A stretch of DNA of 7,333 nt, from assembly GCA_016780525.1 (NCBI GenBank), contig JADHLR010000080.1, positions 1-7,333 of the forward strand, given 5' to 3'. Each line of letters begins with the position of its first letter. Within the stretch, counting starts at the first letter, position 1. Origin of the DNA: Candidatus Puniceispirillum sp. GTDB lineage: Bacteria > Pseudomonadota > Alphaproteobacteria > Puniceispirillales > Puniceispirillaceae. The notes below the pieces were generated by a model that did not search any database, was not told where the DNA came from, and worked only from the letters and a program-made list of their open reading frames with translations. Both the position numbers and the translations under genes were made by a program. Below are positions 6,139 through 7,333 of the stretch, piece by piece.

Positions 6139-6642
6139 TTAGGCGTCGCTGGTCGGCGGAATCTGCTGTTTCATCTGTTCTAAAGTATCCTGCTCCATCA
6201 AGCCCCGCAATACCCGCTGGAATCCGTCAACAGCCTCGGCACCAGCCTCGCGATATGCAGCGGCAAATCGGCGGCCCTGCAGCGCGGTCAGACGGGCTTC
6301 GAGCGCAATGCCGGTTTCGGTCAGATAGAGCAGCCGCTGGCGGCGGTCGGATGCGCCGGGTTTCTGCAGAACAAATCCGTCTTTCATTAACCCGGACAGC
6401 ACCCGTGACAGGCTTTGTTTGGTAATATTCAAAATGCTCAAAAGATCGCTCACAGTGATTCCCGGGTGGCGACCAATAAAATAAATGGCGCGGTGATGGG
6501 CGCGGCCCATATCCTGCTCAGCTAAAATCGAGTCGGCCTCGCCGGTGAAGTCACGATAGGCAAAAAACATCATTTCGATGCCCCGGCGCAATTCTTCCTC
6601 GCGGAGAAAAAGCGCCTTGCCAATTGGTTTTATGTCAGCCAT
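6139..6642 (-). CDS. MarR-family transcriptional regulator (PetP-like)
   Basis: A 167-residue winged-helix regulator of the MarR family, normally a homodimer. Visible are an N-terminal dimerisation helix (LREEELRRGIEMMFFAYRDF), DMGRAHHRAIYFIGRHPGIT leading into the DNA-binding domain, the recognition helix TKQSLSRVLSGLMKDGF (74-90), the wing with DRRQR at 99-103, and C-terminal dimerisation helices. The start at 6642 is preferred: the frame stays open 25 codons upstream to an ATG at 6717, but that stretch overlaps the divergent promoter and the first residues it would add look unlike the family. No strong ribosome binding site precedes 6642. TATATC (minus strand, 6671-6666) could be its -10, giving a very short leader. 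It is divergent from ilvE, and an imperfect palindrome at 6644-6664 is a possible autoregulatory site. It is followed by the response regulator, as with petP and petR. Confidence 0.93.
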   Translation of the reverse strand: MADIKPIGKALFLREEELRRGIEMMFFAYRDFTGEADSILAEQDMGRAHHRAIYFIGRHPGITVSDLLSILNITKQSLSRVLSGLMKDGFVLQKPGASDRRQRLLYLTETGIALEARLTALQGRRFAAAYREAGAEAVDGFQRVLRGLMEQDTLEQMKQQIPPTSDA

Positions 6643-6643
6643 G

Positions 6644-6664
6644 TTGACCAATAATAATGGTAAG
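6644..6664. promoter_or_regulatory. Imperfect palindrome, possible MarR operator
   Basis: TTGACCA at 6644-6650 and TGGTAAG at 6658-6664 are inverted copies at five of seven positions, with ACCA/TGGT exact and a 7-nt AT spacer. The size suits a MarR dimer site, and it covers the ilvE -35 and the marR translation start. A dimer bound here would be placed to affect both genes. This is inference from position. Confidence 0.4.
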
Positions 6665-6673
6665 TGATATAAA
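6644..6673 (+). promoter_or_regulatory. Promoter of ilvE, overlapping the marR start region
   Basis: TTGACC at 6644-6649 is followed after 18 nt by TATAAA at 6668-6673, with TG at 6665-6666 forming an extended -10. Both hexamers differ from consensus at one position. Transcription would start near 6680, giving an ilvE leader of about 88 nt. The -35 lies 1 nt from the marR start codon on the other strand. Confidence 0.65.
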
Positions 6674-6701
6674 GAACGACGTAGAACAATAACATAAAAC
6701 G

Positions 6702-6726
6702 GCCGAAATGGAACCATTCATTCGGC
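6702..6726. repeat. Inverted repeat in the ilvE leader
   Basis: GCCGAA (6702-6707) and TTCGGC (6721-6726) are exact inverted copies, and inside them ATGG (6708-6711) and CCAT (6714-6717) are inverted as well, with a 3-nt bulge TCA. In the ilvE leader RNA this can form a hairpin about 40 nt before the start codon; as DNA it could be a second regulator site. No T run follows, so it is not a terminator. Confidence 0.4.
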
Positions 6727-6767
6727 GCGGATGTTCTTCTGTAGCGATAAATTCTAGGGAGCATAGC

Positions 6768-7333
6768 ATGGCACTCATTCCGTTTGACGACCGCGATGGA
6801 AGCATTTGGCTGGATGGTGAAATTGTGCCGTGGCGTGATGCGAAGACGCACACCTTAAGTCATGGGCTGCATTATGCCAGCATGGTATTCGAGGGCGAGC
6901 GGGTCTATTCGGGCCGGGTGTTCAAGGGCGCAGAGCATACAGCGCGGTTACGGGCATCGGCAAATCTGCTCGATTTTGATGTGCCGATTGCAGACGCTAC
7001 GCTAGAGGCGGCAAAACTTGAGGTGGTGCGGGCGAACGATATTACCGACGGTTATGTGCGGGCATTTTGTTGGCGTGGGTCAGAAATGATGGCGATCTCG
7101 GCGCAACAAACCACCGCGCATCTGGCGATCGCGGCGTGGGAATGGCCAAGCTATTTTGACCCGGAAACCAAAATGAAGGGCATTAGGCTCGATATCGCCA
7201 AATGGCGGCGTCCGGCACCAGAGTCAGCGCCGGTTCATGCAAAAGCCGCCGGGCTTTACATGATCTGTACCTTGTCCAAACATGAAGCTGAAAAGCAGGG
7301 GTTTGAAGATGCGCTGATGCTTGATTATCGGGG
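6768..7333 (+). CDS. ilvE: Branched-chain amino acid aminotransferase (5' part)
   Basis: The window holds the first 188 codons, open to the right edge. IlvE is a fold-type IV PLP enzyme that transfers the amino group between glutamate and the branched-chain 2-oxo acids, the last step of valine, leucine and isoleucine synthesis. The start MALIPFDDRDG is followed by the conserved LSHGLHYASMVFEGERVY (30-47), VRAFCWRGSE (98-107) and KWRRPAPESAPVHAKAAGLY (145-164). K159 in HAKAAGLY is the expected Schiff-base lysine, with the same number as in E. coli IlvE. AGGGAG at 6756-6761 sits 6 nt before the ATG at 6768 and fixes the start; an in-frame ATG at 6708 lacks such a site. The C-terminal half with the EGTGENLF-type motif is outside the window, so a D-amino acid transaminase-like relative is formally possible but unlikely. 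Confidence 0.95.
   Translation, partial: MALIPFDDRDGSIWLDGEIVPWRDAKTHTLSHGLHYASMVFEGERVYSGRVFKGAEHTARLRASANLLDFDVPIADATLEAAKLEVVRANDITDGYVRAFCWRGSEMMAISAQQTTAHLAIAAWEWPSYFDPETKMKGIRLDIAKWRRPAPESAPVHAKAAGLYMICTLSKHEAEKQGFEDALMLDYR

Noticed and set aside
6643..6717. A 25-residue N-terminal extension of the MarR protein
   Set aside because: It covers the divergent ilvE promoter and adds residues not typical of the family; 6642 gives a normal MarR length.
6708..6767. An in-frame ATG 60 nt upstream of the chosen ilvE start, which could also be read as a leader peptide
   Set aside because: It has no Shine-Dalgarno, is in frame with ilvE without a stop, has no run of Leu/Val/Ile codons typical of attenuation, and the site at 6756-6761 clearly serves the ATG at 6768.

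Overview
This looks like a chromosomal housekeeping stretch from an alphaproteobacterium of moderate GC content. The evidence is family-level: the gene order lgt / UbiK-family protein / YbjN-domain protein / proC / COQ9-like protein / csaA, a MarR regulator followed by an OmpR-type response regulator and its kinase, and a divergent branched-chain aminotransferase. All of these resemble alphaproteobacterial versions. The genus cannot be fixed from the sequence. No phage, transposon, CRISPR, tRNA or rRNA signal was seen, and the genes are tightly packed.

Layout. (1) Positions 1-977, minus strand: lgt (prolipoprotein diacylglyceryl transferase), followed after 6 nt by the first 31 codons of a MidA/NDUFAF7-like SAM-dependent methyltransferase that runs off the left edge. 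The lgt N-terminus carries an in-frame 12-bp tandem repeat. (2) Positions 978-1120: a divergent intergenic region with a perfect 7-bp inverted repeat. (3) Positions 1121-4040, plus strand: UbiK-family protein, a probable terminator hairpin, a YbjN-domain protein, proC, a COQ9-like protein with its own extended -10 promoter, and csaA overlapping the COQ9-like gene by 8 nt. (4) Positions 4081-6642, minus strand, convergent with csaA: a MarR regulator, an OmpR-family response regulator and an EnvZ-like histidine kinase in transcription order. They are closely spaced and probably form one operon. (5) Positions 6643-7333: a divergent regulatory region and the first 188 codons of ilvE, which runs off the right edge.

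How the genes may fit together. Lgt acts on envelope lipoproteins. UbiK and COQ9-like proteins are both lipid-binding accessory factors of ubiquinone biosynthesis. ProC makes proline and IlvE makes branched-chain amino acids. The MarR/response-regulator pair resembles the PetP/PetR arrangement known upstream of the cytochrome bc1 genes in Rhodobacter, so a quinone/respiratory theme is possible but inferred.

No clearly novel system is visible. The points most worth a second look are the pairing of two ubiquinone accessory factors, the lgt repeat, the operator-like inverted repeats at three promoters, and the overlapping marR/ilvE control region.
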